Source: JAUSIF01 sp963711595 (GTDB lineage Bacteria > Pseudomonadota > Alphaproteobacteria > Rhizobiales > Xanthobacteraceae). From it: 64,000 nt of DNA. The notes under the pieces were generated by a model. The model ran no database searches, was not told the origin of the DNA, and was given only the letters and a program-made list of their open reading frames with translations. The stretch covers positions 1 through 64,000 of the forward strand of contig CAVQER010000001.1 of NCBI GenBank assembly GCA_963711595.1, given 5' to 3'. Below, piece by piece: positions 62,846 through 64,000 of this stretch. The translations under genes and the position numbers were made by a program. The stretch's first letter is position 1. Every line of letters begins with the position of its first letter.

Positions 62846-63127
62846 ATGAAGAAGCTTGCAATCGCGACCGCTGCGGTCGCCATGCTCGCGACCCCGGCGA
62901 TGGCGCAGTTCGTGGGCGGCTACGTTCAGACGACGTCCCCCGCGTATTCGTATGGTCCCACGTATGGCTATGCGGTGCCGCAGGCGTACACTTATCCGGC
63001 GCCGTTCGGTATGTTCTATTCGGGCTCGACGTACAATCGCGATCTCGATATCGCGACCGAGCCGGATCCCCGCATTCGCGCCGAGTTGCGTCGAGAACAG
63101 ACGTTGAATTTGGATATACGTCCGTAA
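62846..63127 (+). CDS. secreted Tyr-rich protein
   Basis: AAGAGGAGA lies ahead of the ATG. Signal peptide IATAAVAMLATPAMAQ, then a Tyr/Pro/Gly-rich segment (VGGYVQTTSPAYSYGPTYGY) and a polar tail (NRDLDIATEPDPRIRAEL). Such short Tyr-rich exported proteins are common in Hyphomicrobiales and unnamed. A terminator with five T follows. It probably lies at the cell surface. Confidence 0.65.
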   Translation: MKKLAIATAAVAMLATPAMAQFVGGYVQTTSPAYSYGPTYGYAVPQAYTYPAPFGMFYSGSTYNRDLDIATEPDPRIRAELRREQTLNLDIRP

Positions 63128-63148
63128 TCGGCCCGTATGGACGAATCA

Positions 63149-63174
63149 GGGGCGGCCGCGCGCCGCCCCTTTTT
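63149..63174 (+). terminator. Rho-independent terminator
   Basis: GGGGCGGC (63149-63156) and GCCGCCCC (63162-63169) form an 8-bp stem followed by TTTTT. It ends the gene at 63127. Confidence 0.8.
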
Positions 63175-63368
63175 CGTGCCCGCGTGCGATCAGACTGCAT
63201 GCGATCAGTCCATCGGATACGGGCGGAATTCCCGGGCGGCGAATCCCTAGAACTACAATCGCAACCGACCGCCAATGACGGCGATGCGGGTTCGGTTGTA
63301 TAGTCGATCCCTCCGCCGCGCTCTGGCCCGGTGCGACGGGTTTATGCGGGGGCCACGGAGGGGTTCGA

Positions 63369-63656
63369 ATGTCTCAACTCCTGATCAACCTCATCATCCA
63401 GGCTATCGGCGGCGCAATCGGAGGCAACGCCGCGGGCGCCGCGATGAAGAATCTCAGTCTCGGGACCACCGGAAATACGATCGCAGGCGCAATCGGCGGC
63501 GGCGTCGGCGGTCAAATCTTGCAGCTGCTGATCCCCATGCTTGCGACCGCCGGCACAACCATGGACATCGGCGCGATCGCCGGTCAGCTCGTGGGCGGCG
63601 GCGTCGCCGGCGCGATCGTTACCGCGATCGTCGGGGCATTGACGAAAAATCGATGA
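63369..63656 (+). CDS. glycine-zipper membrane protein
   Basis: A 95-residue protein made of two or three Gly-rich helices: LIIQAIGGAIGGNAAGAAM, NTIAGAIGGGVGGQILQLLIPML and AGQLVGGGVAGAIVTAIVGAL. The pattern (repeated GxxxG) fits inner-membrane or cell-wall glycine-zipper proteins. GGAGG lies upstream of the ATG. It is unlike the secreted glycine-zipper protein at 62346 in lacking a signal peptide cleavage site. The function is unknown. Confidence 0.7.
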   Translation: MSQLLINLIIQAIGGAIGGNAAGAAMKNLSLGTTGNTIAGAIGGGVGGQILQLLIPMLATAGTTMDIGAIAGQLVGGGVAGAIVTAIVGALTKNR

Positions 63657-63717
63657 GGACGCAAGCGCGACCTCGGCGACACGCGCCGGGGCCGCGCAGT
63701 TCAGATGAGAGAACAGG

Positions 63718-64000
63718 ATGTGCCACTTCAACCGTCGTGACTTCTTCGCATTGGCCGTCGCCCTCGCTTTCCCAAGCAGCGCGTCGGCGCAGACGTCCGG
63801 CATCAGCCGCCCGACGGCTTATGCATTCAGCTTCAAGGGGCTCGACGGCGGCACCATCCGGCTCGCGGACTACACCGGAAAGCCGATCCTCGTCGTCAAC
63901 GTCGCCTCGCAGTGCGGCTATACTCCACAGTACGCCGGCCTGAAGTCCCTGCAGGACAGGTTCGGCGACAAACTGGCGATCATCGGTGTGCCGTCGAACG
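63718..64000 (+). CDS. secreted glutathione peroxidase (3' end cut by the window)
   Basis: The ATG at 63718 begins a signal peptide with a twin-Arg motif (FNRRDFFALAVALAFPSSASAQ), so it may be exported by Tat. Then come FSFKGLDGGTIRLADYTGKPILVVNVASQCGYTP with the catalytic Cys66 (Cys in place of selenocysteine) and YAGLKSLQDRFGDKLAIIGVP. The enzyme reduces peroxides with thiols. The frame is open to the window end, so the C-terminal part is missing. Confidence 0.9.
   Translation, partial: MCHFNRRDFFALAVALAFPSSASAQTSGISRPTAYAFSFKGLDGGTIRLADYTGKPILVVNVASQCGYTPQYAGLKSLQDRFGDKLAIIGVPSN

Overview
The window looks like a high-GC soil-type metagenome contig and reads as two different genomes. Positions 1 to about 17,800 carry Acidobacteriota hallmarks: a PadR regulator directly in front of an ADOP-type (MacB/FtsX) permease, a TonB receptor with an N-terminal carboxypeptidase-regulatory domain, a DUF1003 protein, and many small secreted proteins. 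From about 18,065 onward the content is Alphaproteobacteria, most likely Hyphomicrobiales: an Omp25/31-type porin, DUF1488, DUF4142, ClpS, GlsB/YeaQ, YidB, TRAP and LIV transporters, and dispersed palindromic repeats typical of that order. The indel load changes at the same place. I count about 25 frame breaks in the first 17.8 kb and 3 or 4 in the next 46 kb. The simplest explanation is a chimeric assembly joined near 17,773-18,064; a decayed foreign island is the alternative. Genes broken only by indels are listed as one CDS spanning all pieces. Truncated remnants are listed as pseudogenes.

Layout of the left part: a secreted-protein tail and a zinc-ribbon protein (1-804); an excisionase-like HTH gene and a cluster of symmetrical DNA sites (1,053-1,514); a sugar-activation cassette of acylneuraminate cytidylyltransferase, D-2-hydroxyacid dehydrogenase and methyltransferase (1,555-4,188); a cysteine-bearing lipoprotein and a DUF4240 protein (4,396-6,682); a tandem duplication of a secreted beta-helix-like protein (6,714-8,763); a fused hypothetical protein and a methyltransferase (9,537-11,639); the PadR/ADOP pair (11,653-14,677); DUF1003 and the TonB receptor (14,799-17,772).

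Layout of the right part: SMP-30 lactonase plus an orphan NMT1-like binding protein (18.2-20.1 kb); small Hyphomicrobiales genes (20.2-21.5 kb); a translationally coupled mannoside cluster of ManA, a GT4/alpha-barrel fusion, GH130 phosphorylase and PfkB kinase (21.9-27.4 kb); an accessory stretch of porin, DUF4142 copies, tiny membrane peptides and an integrase scar (27.7-32 kb); envelope and stress genes, a MASE1 histidine kinase, a cyclase, and HxlR/FMN reductase (32-39.2 kb); YidB and GlsB, a hydroxylase/methyltransferase lipid pair, a BTAD-TPR regulator, ClpS and GNAT (39.5-44.9 kb); a large catabolic island with TRAP transporter, ThDP enzyme, amidase, three cupin proteins, a beta-hydroxyacid dehydrogenase, a LIV ABC transporter and a GMC oxidoreductase (45.2-60.7 kb); and DoxX plus small envelope proteins and a glutathione peroxidase cut by the window end.

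The mannoside cluster appears able to interconvert fructose-6-P and mannose-6-P, build a mannosyl glycan and break it down by phosphorolysis. The catabolic island appears to import small organic acids or amides and process them by hydrolysis, thiamine-dependent C-C chemistry and oxidation. No tRNA, rRNA or CRISPR array was seen.
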